Assembly: GCA_051867875.1 (NCBI GenBank)
Contig: JBJDZG010000004.1
Coordinates: forward strand, 167,376-231,375
DNA: 64,000 nucleotides
Reading direction: 5' to 3'
From: RGIG4608 sp051867875
Lineage (GTDB): Bacteria; Bacillota; Clostridia; Oscillospirales; CAG-272
Each line of letters opens with the position of its first letter. Position 1 is the stretch's first letter. Position numbers and translations under genes: made by a program. Shown here one piece after another: positions 1 through 8,451 of this stretch. The notes beneath the pieces are model-generated. The model was not told the DNA's origin and made no database searches. It worked only from the letters and a program-made list of their open reading frames with translations.

Positions 1-643
1 AGTAGTCGTTTATCTCGTAATAAATCCGCGCGTTTTCGTAATACGTCGGGTAGGATGAAATTCCCCTCATTCCTATGGCACGGCAGAGCAAATGCTCAAC
101 TTTGCCCTCTCCGCGCGTAATGTCGCGGGCGTATTTTTCGGCAAAGGCGCGTATTTTGTCTTTTTTGACGCAGGGGCGGATAACTTCTTCCATATTCTCA
201 CTCAGCGCGCGATAGGCTCTGAGATAGCGGTAAGCATTCTCAAAATGCTCTGCCTTTTTTGCGCTGATTATTTCAATGACCTCTCGCATTCCCGCGAGCT
301 TCTTTGAGTCGAGAAATTGGGACAGCTCCACGAAATGCTCGACGGCACCTATCACCTTCGGCTCGTAAACGTGGGGCGCTGTGCCGTCAAGCACCGCAAT
401 TCTCGGCTCGTTTATAATAATACCGTCAAGGCTGTCCGCGTCTGACGAGCAGTAGATATAGCGCACCGAAAAGCCGTTTTTCTCGGCACATTTGGCGCAT
501 TCGTTCATAAAATATGCTTTTCCGATGCCCGAGCCGCCCTTAATAATGTATATCCGTGAAAATTTCCGCGTATCAAAAGCTTCGTCGTAGTAAGGATAAA
601 AGCCCTCAGCCGAGTTTGATGCAATAAAATACTTTTCTGACAT
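1..643 (-). CDS. P-loop ATPase-like protein (PRK06851 type), 3' end cut by window edge
   Basis: This reading frame starts at ATG 643 behind GGAGGTC and runs off the left edge, so only about 214 N-terminal residues are visible. The N-terminus (MSEKYFIASNSAEGFYPYYD), a glycine-rich loop near residue 37 and the later phrase VLDGTAPHVYEPK match a Firmicutes family of P-loop proteins usually annotated only as ATPase (PRK06851). The loop reads GGSGIGKA, so the Ser/Thr that normally follows the Walker A lysine is Ala. That should weaken magnesium and nucleotide binding, and this may be a non-hydrolysing member. The rest of the visible part is charged and probably helical. It is separated from rqcH by a strong terminator. 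The family assignment is from memory and the cellular role is unknown. Confidence 0.6.
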   Translation of the reverse strand, partial: MSEKYFIASNSAEGFYPYYDEAFDTRKFSRIYIIKGGSGIGKAYFMNECAKCAEKNGFSVRYIYCSSDADSLDGIIINEPRIAVLDGTAPHVYEPKVIGAVEHFVELSQFLDSKKLAGMREVIEIISAKKAEHFENAYRYLRAYRALSENMEEVIRPCVKKDKIRAFAEKYARDITRGEGKVEHLLCRAIGMRGISSYPTYYENARIYYEINDY

Positions 644-711
644 ATTGACCTCCATAGATTTTATTTCCCTATAAATCTATGAAAAAGGCGGTCTTTTTGT
701 TAAATGATAAA

Positions 712-761
712 TTAAAAAACCTCTCCTCGGTCGCATCGTCATCAAGGAGAGGTTGTTTTTT
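712..761. terminator. Bidirectional intrinsic terminator
   Basis: A 10-bp stem (718-727 with 745-754, AACCTCTCCT/AGGAGAGGTT) has T-rich flanks on both strands. It ends the rqcH transcript on the minus strand. Confidence 0.85.
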
Positions 762-781
762 CGGTATTTTTTATCGTTTGA

Positions 782-2545
782 TTATTCGATTCTGAGTTTT
801 GCCACCTTTTCCGCACTTGGCGTAACGTAGGCGGTCCAGTTGGTGTGATAAATTACAAGACCGGGCGCGCCGCCCGCCATTTTCTTGACGTTTTTGGCAA
901 GGGTGTAGTCAACGGGCACGGCAACTCCGTCGTGCACGCTCGAATAGAACGCCGCTATCTCCGCCGCCTCCGTAAAGTTTATACTGTCGGGCTCCTCACC
1001 GCCGCAGAGCATAACGACGTGCGAACCTGCTTTGTTCTTGACGTGGAACCAGTAGTCGCTCTTTGACGCTAAATTGAACGTGATATTCTCGTTCTGAATA
1101 TTGTTCTTTCCGCAGAGCACAGTGTATCCGTCCGAGGTCTTAAACTTCATAAACGAGGTGCTCTTTCTCTTCTGCGGGCGATAATTCTTCATTTTTGAGG
1201 CGTAGCCCGAGGTGTAGAGCTCGTCGCGTATCTCAACGAGGTCGCTTGTATTTTCGGCGTGAGAGAGCGCGTCGAAAACGGAATAGATGTAATTCAGTTC
1301 CTTTTGAGCCTTCTCAATCTGAATTGCGAGCTCGCGCTCGGCGCTCTTGCATTTGTTGTATTTTTTATACATTCGCTGGGCGTTTGCAGAGGGCGAAAGC
1401 CTTGTGTTAAGCTCGATTATCACCTTGCCGAAGGTTCCGTCCTCTTCGTTATAGTCCTCGTAATCCACAAGCTCAACCTGCTTCATTCCGCGCTCGATAG
1501 CGTAAATGTTTGAGGTGATGAGGTCGCCGTACTTCTTATAAGCTTCTCCCGCTTTGCAGTCCTCAAGCTCGGCTTTTTGCTTGTCGATTTTTCTTATAAG
1601 TCTTGTTTCGGAATTCGTCAGAATTTTGAGGATATCCGTCGCCTTCTGCTTTACGCGTACCTCTCTGTCCCTGCCCTCAAAATAGAGGTCGAGCATTTTC
1701 GAGGGACTGTCAAACTCTTTTATTTCAAGCCCTCTGTAATGAGTCAGCCTTATAAATGCGTACTCCACTGCCCGCTCGCCGTCGTAGACTGCCGTGGGGG
1801 TAAAGCATTTATTCTTTATTGTGTCAATCACCTCGGAAAACGCGAGATAAAGGCGCTCACAGGTGCAATCTCTCAAAGCCGTATCGATATCGCCCGATGC
1901 GCGGTAGGCTATCTCCCTTGCCACCGCAGAGGAAATTCCGAGGAAGCTTGAAATTATGAATTTGTCGCATTTCTGCTCCGCAGACGCGCAGTCCCAAAGA
2001 GTGAAAAACTGCTCCTTCGTGCACAAAAGAGGGTCTTTTTTGTCCTGCTTCGGCGGAAGCTCGTAGAGCATTCCCGGAAGCACCTGACGGAGCGAGCTCG
2101 TCGTGAAATCGACGGTTTTGAGTGCGGATACTATTCTCTTTTCGGAGTCGAGAAAAATGAGATTTGAGTATTTTCCCATAAGCTCCGCCACGAGATAGCA
2201 CTTCGTGTCAAAGCCCATTTCATCGCGCGTGTCAAATGAGATGAGTACCGCACGCTCAAATCCGAGCTGTTCAATGTCCGAAAGCCTTGAACCCTGCAAA
2301 TACTTACGGAGAAGCACGCAGAACATCGGGGGATTCTGTGGATTTTCCTTGGCGATTTCGGTAAAACCGATTCTCGGATTGTTTGAGCCCGCATTGATAA
2401 GCAAGCGCTTTCCACCCGAGATTGACCTTATTTGAATGTGTATCTCGTCCCTGTCCGGCTGATATACCTTTTCTATGCGCGCGCCCTTTGAGAGCGACAG
2501 TATTTCGTGCGTCATACACGAAAGCATTCCCGCATCAAAAGCCAT
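782..2545 (-). CDS. rqcH: RqcH / NFACT-family ribosome quality control factor
   Basis: This is the bacterial homologue of Rqc2/NEMF. In known members it binds stalled 50S-peptidyl-tRNA complexes and adds alanine tails that mark the nascent chain for degradation. At 587 residues it is full length. The N-terminus (MAFDAGMLSCMTHEI) and VAELMGKYSN are typical of the NFACT-N domain. A long charged helical region around 300-430 is the coiled-coil middle domain. The C-terminus holds the NFACT-R domain, with the recognisable YWFHVKNKAGSHVV phrase near residue 505. Older annotations call such proteins fibronectin-binding protein FbpA. The start lies behind AAGGGGGAG, and a good promoter sits at 2579-2607. 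It appears to be transcribed alone. Confidence 0.93.
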   Translation of the reverse strand: MAFDAGMLSCMTHEILSLSKGARIEKVYQPDRDEIHIQIRSISGGKRLLINAGSNNPRIGFTEIAKENPQNPPMFCVLLRKYLQGSRLSDIEQLGFERAVLISFDTRDEMGFDTKCYLVAELMGKYSNLIFLDSEKRIVSALKTVDFTTSSLRQVLPGMLYELPPKQDKKDPLLCTKEQFFTLWDCASAEQKCDKFIISSFLGISSAVAREIAYRASGDIDTALRDCTCERLYLAFSEVIDTIKNKCFTPTAVYDGERAVEYAFIRLTHYRGLEIKEFDSPSKMLDLYFEGRDREVRVKQKATDILKILTNSETRLIRKIDKQKAELEDCKAGEAYKKYGDLITSNIYAIERGMKQVELVDYEDYNEEDGTFGKVIIELNTRLSPSANAQRMYKKYNKCKSAERELAIQIEKAQKELNYIYSVFDALSHAENTSDLVEIRDELYTSGYASKMKNYRPQKRKSTSFMKFKTSDGYTVLCGKNNIQNENITFNLASKSDYWFHVKNKAGSHVVMLCGGEEPDSINFTEAAEIAAFYSSVHDGVAVPVDYTLAKNVKKMAGGAPGLVIYHTNWTAYVTPSAEKVAKLRIE

Positions 2546-2578
2546 AAATATTCTCCCCCTTTCGCAATTTCTTTCAGT

Positions 2579-2607
2579 AGTATATCATACTTTGAAAGGA
2601 AATTCAA
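2579..2607 (-). promoter_or_regulatory. Sigma-A promoter of rqcH
   Basis: On the minus strand TTGAAT, a 17-nt spacer and TATACT with an extended TGA lie 34 nt upstream of the rqcH start codon. Confidence 0.75.
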
Positions 2608-2628
2608 GGGGGAGAGCCGTGTTATATT

Positions 2629-3924
2629 TTATTTTTTCATCTCGCTCATAAGTGCGTACAGCATCTGCGCGGTCTGCGCGCGCGTAAGGCTTGCACTCGG
2701 CGCAATAGAGCCGTCTGTGGCAGAGAGTATTCCCATATCGGCAAGCGTGTAAATCGCATCGTGCGCCCATGCGGGAATGTCAGCTCTGTCGGAAAATATC
2801 GGTTTTACAGTCGGCACTTTACCCTCGACCAAGTTATAAACTATAAGCGACGCTTCCGCTCTCGTAATATCTTTATTGGGATAGAAGAAATATTCCCCGT
2901 CCCCGTTGACTGCACCCGTGATTATTCCCATTTGTCTTGCACGGTAGACGTAGCCCTTCATTGATGCGGGAATCTCGCTGTCGTCGTCAAAGCCCGTATC
3001 GGCTATCGTCGGAATATCGTTAACACCTATTGCATTCATCAGCATGACGAGAAAATCAATTCTTGACACGCTCTTATCGGGCATAAAGAACGTACTGTCC
3101 CCGATAGTAGTTCCGCTCATTATGTTATTCTCAGTCATAGTAAGCGACGCGTGAAGTGCGGGGTGCTTATCCATATCCGCATAAACTGTGTCGGTCTTTA
3201 ACCTTTCGACTGTCAGATTGACCGTTCTTGCACTCGAATAGTTGCCGTATTTATCGACTGCGACGTACTCAAAGCTGTCCTTGCCGAAATAGAGCCCCGA
3301 TGGCGTATAGGAATACTCGCCGCTCTTGCCGTCGAGCTCTATTACGCCGTTTTTGGCGTACGTTACTATCTCGTATCTCAGCTCGTCGCCGTCGTCATCG
3401 TACGCACTGACCTTACCGTAGACGGTTACGGTCTGATGTGTGCTCACGGAGAAAATTTTTTCGTCCTCGTGCGCGAGCGTGGGCGCGGAATTTTCACGGG
3501 TAAGGAAATAGAGTGAGCACTCTATCTCATATTCAAATCCCGCAGGCTTGAATTTGAACACCGTCTGCCTTACGCTCTCACTGCTCGGTCTGAAATTCAA
3601 GAGGTCGAGATTATCCCCCGAAACCGTCTGCCCTGCATTTACCACTACGTCCCCTACACAAAGGCAGCCGTCGCTGACGGCCGGAACCGAGGTTACAGTG
3701 ATTGACGAGATTTCCGAGAGGTTGAGATTTTTCTCAAAATCGTCGGCGGAAAATACTATTTTCTTGCCTGTGAGTGCGTATTTTGCCATTCCGTTCTGAT
3801 TTGCAAGCACCGAAAGACCGCTCGTAATATCGAGTGTAGCGTCCTTTTGCGCTTCTCTGACAACTCCTGTGACCGTCAGTGCTATTGCCATAAGTATTAC
3901 CGAAAACATTATTATTCTTTTCAT
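2629..3924 (-). CDS. Secreted protein with cadherin-like domain and SLH repeats
   Basis: The 431-residue product begins with a hydrophobic signal segment (MKRIIMFSVILMAIALTVTG). Residues about 165-250 form a cadherin-like/tandem-95 Ig-fold domain, with DDDGDELRYEI, GKSGEYSYTP and GKDSFEYVAVD as its marks. Residues about 280-431 hold three S-layer homology repeats (the last two contain ITRAEASLIVYNL and LTRAQTAQMLYALM), which in this group anchor proteins to secondary cell-wall polymers. It is therefore probably a cell-surface protein bound to the peptidoglycan matrix; its ligand is unknown. The start is set by AAGGAGG seven bases upstream. It diverges from the RluA-type gene at 4062, and both promoters lie in the 137-bp gap between them. 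Confidence 0.88.
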   Translation of the reverse strand: MKRIIMFSVILMAIALTVTGVVREAQKDATLDITSGLSVLANQNGMAKYALTGKKIVFSADDFEKNLNLSEISSITVTSVPAVSDGCLCVGDVVVNAGQTVSGDNLDLLNFRPSSESVRQTVFKFKPAGFEYEIECSLYFLTRENSAPTLAHEDEKIFSVSTHQTVTVYGKVSAYDDDGDELRYEIVTYAKNGVIELDGKSGEYSYTPSGLYFGKDSFEYVAVDKYGNYSSARTVNLTVERLKTDTVYADMDKHPALHASLTMTENNIMSGTTIGDSTFFMPDKSVSRIDFLVMLMNAIGVNDIPTIADTGFDDDSEIPASMKGYVYRARQMGIITGAVNGDGEYFFYPNKDITRAEASLIVYNLVEGKVPTVKPIFSDRADIPAWAHDAIYTLADMGILSATDGSIAPSASLTRAQTAQMLYALMSEMKK

Positions 3925-4002
3925 ATTTTTGCCTCCTTGTCGGCGTATAACTTAATAAATTATATACCGATAGTGAAAAATATATGCAAATCAAAAGAAT
4001 TA

Positions 4003-4031
4003 TTGTAATTTGCGCCGTTTTGGTGTATAAT
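4003..4031 (+). promoter_or_regulatory. Sigma-A promoter of the RluA/DUF3810 pair
   Basis: TTGTAA (4003-4008), 17 nt and TATAAT (4026-4031). Any start codon upstream of 4038 would lie outside the transcript, which supports the start at 4062. Confidence 0.8.
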
Positions 4032-4061
4032 ATGATTATCAAAAGCAAGGAGAGTGCAAAA

Positions 4062-4967
4062 ATGACGTTTGAAAACCGCTTTGTCGGGCTCACGGTTAAA
4101 CAAATACTTATTGACGAGCTGGGTTTTTCAAAAAAAGCCATAACTGCCCTAAAAGCCCGAGAGGACGGCATTTTGCTCAACGGAAAACGCGTAACCGTGC
4201 GCGCAAAAATTGCCGCGGGCGACGTTCTCACGATAAATCTTGATGACGAGGAAACCAACAGCGGAAAGCTCGTTCCGTCAGGTACTCTGCCCGATATAAT
4301 CTACGAGGACGAAAACGTCGTCGCGGTGAACAAGCCCCCGTATATGCCCACGCATCAGTCGCAGGGACATTTTTACGACACGCTGGCAAATTCGCTCGCG
4401 TACTATTATTCTCTCTCGTCGCGCCCTTTCGTTTTCCGCTCTGTCAACCGTCTTGACCGCAACACGAGCGGCATAGTGCTCGTTGCAAAGAACCGTCTGA
4501 CGTCCGCAAATCTCTCCGAGCAGATGAAGCATGACGGAATAAAAAAGACCTATCTTGCCATTCTCGACGGGCATCTGCCAAATGACGGGGGCGTTATCGA
4601 AACGTACATACGCCGACGCGAGAAAAGCATCATTTTACGTGAGGTATGCAACAGGTGCGACGGTGCAAAGCTCGCCGTAACGCGATACAAGGTACTTGCA
4701 AAATCGGGCGGTCTTTCGTTGGTGCAAGCCACACCCGAAACAGGACGCACGCATCAGTTGCGGGTACATTTTTCGCACCTCGGCGCTCAAATTCTCGGCG
4801 ACGACCTATACGGAAAGCCCTCGACCCTCATCTCCCGTCACGCCCTTCACGCGTACTCTCTTCGCTTCACAAACCCCGAAAATTCGGAGATTACGGAGCT
4901 TTACGCACCCGTCCCCGAGGATATGAGGGTGCTTATAGAACAATATTTCGGAAAGGATTTTACTTAA
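4062..4967 (+). CDS. RluA-family 23S rRNA pseudouridine synthase
   Basis: The 301-residue product isomerises uridine to pseudouridine in RNA, most likely 23S rRNA. An N-terminal S4 RNA-binding domain (about residues 10-70, containing DGILLNGKRV) precedes the RluA catalytic domain. The signature NRLDRNTSG carries the catalytic Asp132. An RTHQLRVH phrase near 230 is also typical of the family. A longer frame begins at 3984, but it would start upstream of the promoter. The AAGGAG site seven bases before ATG 4062 fixes the start. The stop codon abuts the start of the next gene, so the two are co-transcribed. RluA paralogues modify different sites and the target cannot be read from sequence alone. 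Confidence 0.9.
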   Translation: MTFENRFVGLTVKQILIDELGFSKKAITALKAREDGILLNGKRVTVRAKIAAGDVLTINLDDEETNSGKLVPSGTLPDIIYEDENVVAVNKPPYMPTHQSQGHFYDTLANSLAYYYSLSSRPFVFRSVNRLDRNTSGIVLVAKNRLTSANLSEQMKHDGIKKTYLAILDGHLPNDGGVIETYIRRREKSIILREVCNRCDGAKLAVTRYKVLAKSGGLSLVQATPETGRTHQLRVHFSHLGAQILGDDLYGKPSTLISRHALHAYSLRFTNPENSEITELYAPVPEDMRVLIEQYFGKDFT

Positions 4968-6125
4968 ATGGAAAGCATAGAAACGAGCAGTACGGAGGTT
5001 ATAGCAGACTCGCAAGGGTCCGAGAACTCTCCGCCCCCCAAAAAACTGCCCCTTTATTCGTATATATTTTTCGCGCTTGCGGGCGTTTCGCTGATAATTT
5101 ACGTAACGGCTATACTCTCAACGCCTTTTGCGGATTTTTTCAACCGCTATATCTCGTCCGCATTCAGAATTATGCTCGCTGCGGCGACTAATATTATCCC
5201 GCTCTCCTTAGCGGAAACAGCAATTATTCTTTTGCCCGTGATACTCTTTTTCCTTATAAGATACTCGAACAAGCACTACACAAGCTCGTGGCACGACGTG
5301 GGCGTTTTCCTGCTCGTTGCACTCTCTTTTATCTCGGTGTTTTTCAGTCTGTTCGTGTTTACTTTCGGCACGGGTTATTACACTACGGAAATGGACGAGA
5401 GACTCTCCCTTGAACAAAAGGACGTTACAAAGGAGGAGCTTGCGTCAACCGCGGAGTGGCTTATCGCAGAGGTAAATTCACAGCTTGACCAAATTGAATT
5501 TGCACACGAGAGCTCGTCAATTTCTCCACACAGCATAAGAGAAACCAATAAAATACTTCTCGACTCGTATGAAAAATTCGCCGAGAGCTATGATTTTATG
5601 CCCGTATTCACCTCGTATATCAAGCCCATAATGTTAAGCAAGCCCATGACCTACACGCATATATCGGGAGTTTATACCTTTATGACGGGAGAGGCTAATC
5701 TCAACACGAACGCGCCTGACTATTCAATTCCCTATACCATGGCTCACGAGCTCGCACATCAGCGCGGTATCGCACGCGAGGACGAGGCGAATTTCATCGC
5801 CTTTCTCATCTGTTCCGGCTCCGACGACTCATACGTGCGCTACTGCGGATATATGAATCTCTGTGAGTACGTGCTGAACGCGCTCTACTACGCGGACAAG
5901 GACCTATGGGAAGAAACCTACAAAAAGCTCGACAACAGAGCAATATATGAGATGATAGCCTACAACGATTTTTATGAAAAATACCGCGACAATGTTGCAG
6001 GAGATATCAGTGGCGCCATCAACGACGCGTATCTCCAAATCAACGGCACGGAAGGCTCCGTCAGCTACGGTCTTGTAGTTAACCTCGCCGTTGCGTATCA
6101 CTATAAAAGCAACGTATCCGAATAA
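4968..6125 (+). CDS. DUF3810 membrane protein with HExxH metalloprotease motif
   Basis: The 385-residue protein has a short proline-rich cytoplasmic start and about three membrane segments (roughly 28-50, 80-97 and 108-132), then an outward-facing globular domain. That domain contains MAHELAHQRG, an HELAH zinc-binding motif at about residues 260-264, followed by REDEAN, whose Glu could be the third metal ligand as in gluzincins. This is the DUF3810 architecture; no substrate is known. It starts one base after the stop of the pseudouridine synthase gene and ends at a strong terminator. A peptidase acting on envelope proteins is plausible, but that rests only on the motif and topology. Confidence 0.8.
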   Translation: MESIETSSTEVIADSQGSENSPPPKKLPLYSYIFFALAGVSLIIYVTAILSTPFADFFNRYISSAFRIMLAAATNIIPLSLAETAIILLPVILFFLIRYSNKHYTSSWHDVGVFLLVALSFISVFFSLFVFTFGTGYYTTEMDERLSLEQKDVTKEELASTAEWLIAEVNSQLDQIEFAHESSSISPHSIRETNKILLDSYEKFAESYDFMPVFTSYIKPIMLSKPMTYTHISGVYTFMTGEANLNTNAPDYSIPYTMAHELAHQRGIAREDEANFIAFLICSGSDDSYVRYCGYMNLCEYVLNALYYADKDLWEETYKKLDNRAIYEMIAYNDFYEKYRDNVAGDISGAINDAYLQINGTEGSVSYGLVVNLAVAYHYKSNVSE

Positions 6126-6130
6126 AACGA

Positions 6131-6155
6131 AGCCCTCGGCGCGCCGAGGGCTTTT
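6131..6155 (+). terminator. Intrinsic terminator
   Basis: A GC-rich near-palindrome (GCCCTCGGCG/CGCCGAGGGC) is followed by TTTTG, six bases after the DUF3810 stop. The remaining gap to murA holds TATACT at 6301-6306 but no convincing -35 box. Confidence 0.8.
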
Positions 6156-6364
6156 GTCTTGCACTCGTTTTGCACCAAAATACGCCAAATAGTGCACCTA
6201 TTTTCGAATACGGAATAAAATATGAATGTGAAGATTTGACAAAATCAAAAAATATTTGCCAAATACTCAAAAAACTATTTCATTTTCGGCAGTTGTATGG
6301 TATACTGTATTTGAACAATATCTGTTAATCAAAATACAACTGCCTTTTCGGGAGAATTACATAT

Positions 6365-7642
6365 ATGGAAAAAATCATTATCAACGGCGGCAAGAAGCTG
6401 TACGGCGACGTCTATATCAACGGAATGAAAAACGCCGCTCTGCCCATAATTTTCGCAACTATTCTGACGTCTGACAGGTGCACTATTGAAAATGTCCCGC
6501 GTGTCAGCGATATCACAATGGCCTTTGATATTCTGCGCGCTATGGGCGCAGAGATTAGCTATCTTGACGAAACGACCGTCGTTATAGATACAAAGAACCT
6601 CGTAGGTTCAAGCTCACCCTTAGAACTCGTTTCGAGAATGAGGGGCTCAACATACCTTCTCGGTGCCGAGCTCGCCCGCTTTAAGAGTTCAAAGGTAGGA
6701 TACCCGGGCGGCTGTAATTTCGGCACCCGCCCCATAGATATGCATATCAAGGGATTTGAGGCTCTCGGCGCCACCGTTTCGCAGGACGAAAACAACGTCT
6801 ACGCATTTGCTCCGAACGGTCTTAAAGGAAATTCCATCTACTTTGATATCGTTTCCGTCGGTGCGACTGTAAATCTTATGCTCGCGGCTACGCTTTCCGA
6901 GGGACTTACCGTGCTTGAAAACTGCGCGCGTGAGCCACATATCGTTGACCTTGCAAACTTTCTTAACACCTGCGGAGCAAATATCAAAGGCGCAGGTACG
7001 GGAATAATTAAGATAATGGGAGTTGAAAAGCTTCACGGCTGTGTCTACGACATAATCCCCGACATGATAGAGGCAGGCACGTATATGACTGCCGTTGCCG
7101 CTACGGGCGGTGAGGTAAATATACGTAATGTTATTCCAAAGCACCTTGAAATAGTTTCTGCAAAGCTTACGGAAATGGGAGTTGAGGTAAAGGCGTATGA
7201 CGATTATCTCACGGTAAAATCAAACGGAGTCCTCAAACCCACTAACATTCAGACTCTTCCCTATCCCGGTTTCCCGACGGATATGCACCCGCAGTTTTCA
7301 ACTCTGCTCGCAGTAGCAAAGGGCGAGAGTACGGTGTCCGAAACCATTTGGAAAAATCGCTTCAAATACGTCAAGGAGCTTGAAAAAATGGGCGCGAATA
7401 TAACCGTCAATGAGCCCAATGCGACCTTCGTCGGCGTTGAAAAGCTCCACGGTGCAACGGTTCGCTCCGTTGACCTGCGCGCGGGCGCGGCAATTATTAT
7501 TGCGGGACTTATAGCCGAGGGCACGACTGAGGTTACGGATATTTTCACTATCGAGCGCGGTTATCTCGATATCGTCGGAAAGTTGCGCGACCTCGGCGCT
7601 GATATATCGAAGGTTTATATCGACGAAAATGCTTTTGCTTAA
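6365..7642 (+). CDS. murA: UDP-N-acetylglucosamine 1-carboxyvinyltransferase MurA
   Basis: MurA transfers enolpyruvate from phosphoenolpyruvate to UDP-GlcNAc, the first committed step of peptidoglycan synthesis, in the cytoplasm. The 425-residue length fits the family. The N-terminal GMKNAALP phrase supplies the conserved Lys-Asn pair. The catalytic loop YPGGCNFGTRPIDMH carries Cys117, the residue attacked by fosfomycin; many resistant MurA have Asp here, so this form is predicted to be sensitive. RAGAAIIIAGLIAEG near residue 373 marks the C-terminal end of the fold. It stands alone between two terminators. Clostridia often have two MurA paralogues, and I cannot tell which this is. Confidence 0.95.
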   Translation: MEKIIINGGKKLYGDVYINGMKNAALPIIFATILTSDRCTIENVPRVSDITMAFDILRAMGAEISYLDETTVVIDTKNLVGSSSPLELVSRMRGSTYLLGAELARFKSSKVGYPGGCNFGTRPIDMHIKGFEALGATVSQDENNVYAFAPNGLKGNSIYFDIVSVGATVNLMLAATLSEGLTVLENCAREPHIVDLANFLNTCGANIKGAGTGIIKIMGVEKLHGCVYDIIPDMIEAGTYMTAVAATGGEVNIRNVIPKHLEIVSAKLTEMGVEVKAYDDYLTVKSNGVLKPTNIQTLPYPGFPTDMHPQFSTLLAVAKGESTVSETIWKNRFKYVKELEKMGANITVNEPNATFVGVEKLHGATVRSVDLRAGAAIIIAGLIAEGTTEVTDIFTIERGYLDIVGKLRDLGADISKVYIDENAFA

Positions 7643-7652
7643 TTAAATACCT

Positions 7653-7686
7653 AAAACCGAGCGTGTTTTCGCTCGGTTTTTTATTT
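7653..7686 (+). terminator. Intrinsic terminator of murA
   Basis: The stem CCGAGCG/CGCTCGG with a short TGTTTT loop is followed by a run of T. Confidence 0.9.
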
Positions 7687-7750
7687 TCCCCACTTTCGGA
7701 AATGCAGAGCAAAAATCAACATTATTCCACTATATTATGCAGTTAAATTA

Positions 7751-7779
7751 TTGACTTTTCCCCGAAAATGTGATAAAAT
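7751..7779 (+). promoter_or_regulatory. Sigma-A promoter with extended -10
   Basis: TTGACT (7751-7756), 17 nt and TAAAAT (7774-7779), preceded by TGA, lie upstream of the P-loop kinase gene and ligA. Confidence 0.8.
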
Positions 7780-7842
7780 TATAGACTGCTGATAATAATT
7801 AATATAATTATATTAAATATAGATTGGAGAATCTTTATTACC

Positions 7843-8421
7843 ATGAAACATTTGATTTTAGTAACATCACCGCCTGCGTCCGGAAAGACCTACGTATCAA
7901 AACAGCTCGCTAAGCAGCTTCACAATATCGTATATCTCGATAAGGACGCGCTCATTCCCCTTTCCAACCGCGTATTTTTGGCAGGAAACGAGGAAATCAA
8001 CCGTTCATCTCCCTTCTTTGAAGAAAATATCAGAAATTATGAGTACATAGCGATACTCGACATCGCATTTGAGGCGCTTGAATACGCAGACCTCGTGCTC
8101 GTAAATGCTCCCTTCACAAGAGAGGTCAGAGATAACGCCTACATAGCTTCTCTCAAGGACAAGCTTGCCTCTCTCGGAGCACAGCTCACCGTAATCTGGG
8201 TTGAAACCGACATCGAAGTAACCCGCAAGCGTATGATTGAGAGAAATTCGCCGAGAGATACGTGGAAGCTCGCGCACTGGGACGAATACGTTTCAGGCAG
8301 AGATTACTCAACACCTTCCATTCCCGCTCTCTCCGACTGCCTGCTCAAATTCTACAATTCAAGCGAAGAGGAATACAACGAGTCAATGGAGAGAATTTCC
8401 GCATTTCTTCTCGGAAAATAA
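7843..8421 (+). CDS. AAA_33-type P-loop kinase-like protein
   Basis: The 192-residue protein begins with a Walker A loop, TSPPASGKTYVS, directly after the first beta strand. VYLDKDAL follows, as in small nucleotide or sugar kinases and zeta-toxin/chloramphenicol phosphotransferase relatives. VIWVETDIEVTRKRM with NSPRDTWK near residues 124-145 resembles the lid region, whose arginines contact phosphate. It probably phosphorylates a small molecule, but the substrate is not evident. No partner antitoxin gene is next to it. It lies 30 bp before ligA, so both probably share the promoter at 7751. I see nothing broken in it. Confidence 0.7.
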   Translation: MKHLILVTSPPASGKTYVSKQLAKQLHNIVYLDKDALIPLSNRVFLAGNEEINRSSPFFEENIRNYEYIAILDIAFEALEYADLVLVNAPFTREVRDNAYIASLKDKLASLGAQLTVIWVETDIEVTRKRMIERNSPRDTWKLAHWDEYVSGRDYSTPSIPALSDCLLKFYNSSEEEYNESMERISAFLLGK

Positions 8422-8451
8422 AAATTCAAAATTACAGACAGGGAGAAAGAT

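Noticed and set aside
3984..4061. N-terminal extension of the RluA-type protein
   Set aside because: It spans the -35 and -10 boxes of the gene's own promoter; ATG 4062 has a good ribosome site.
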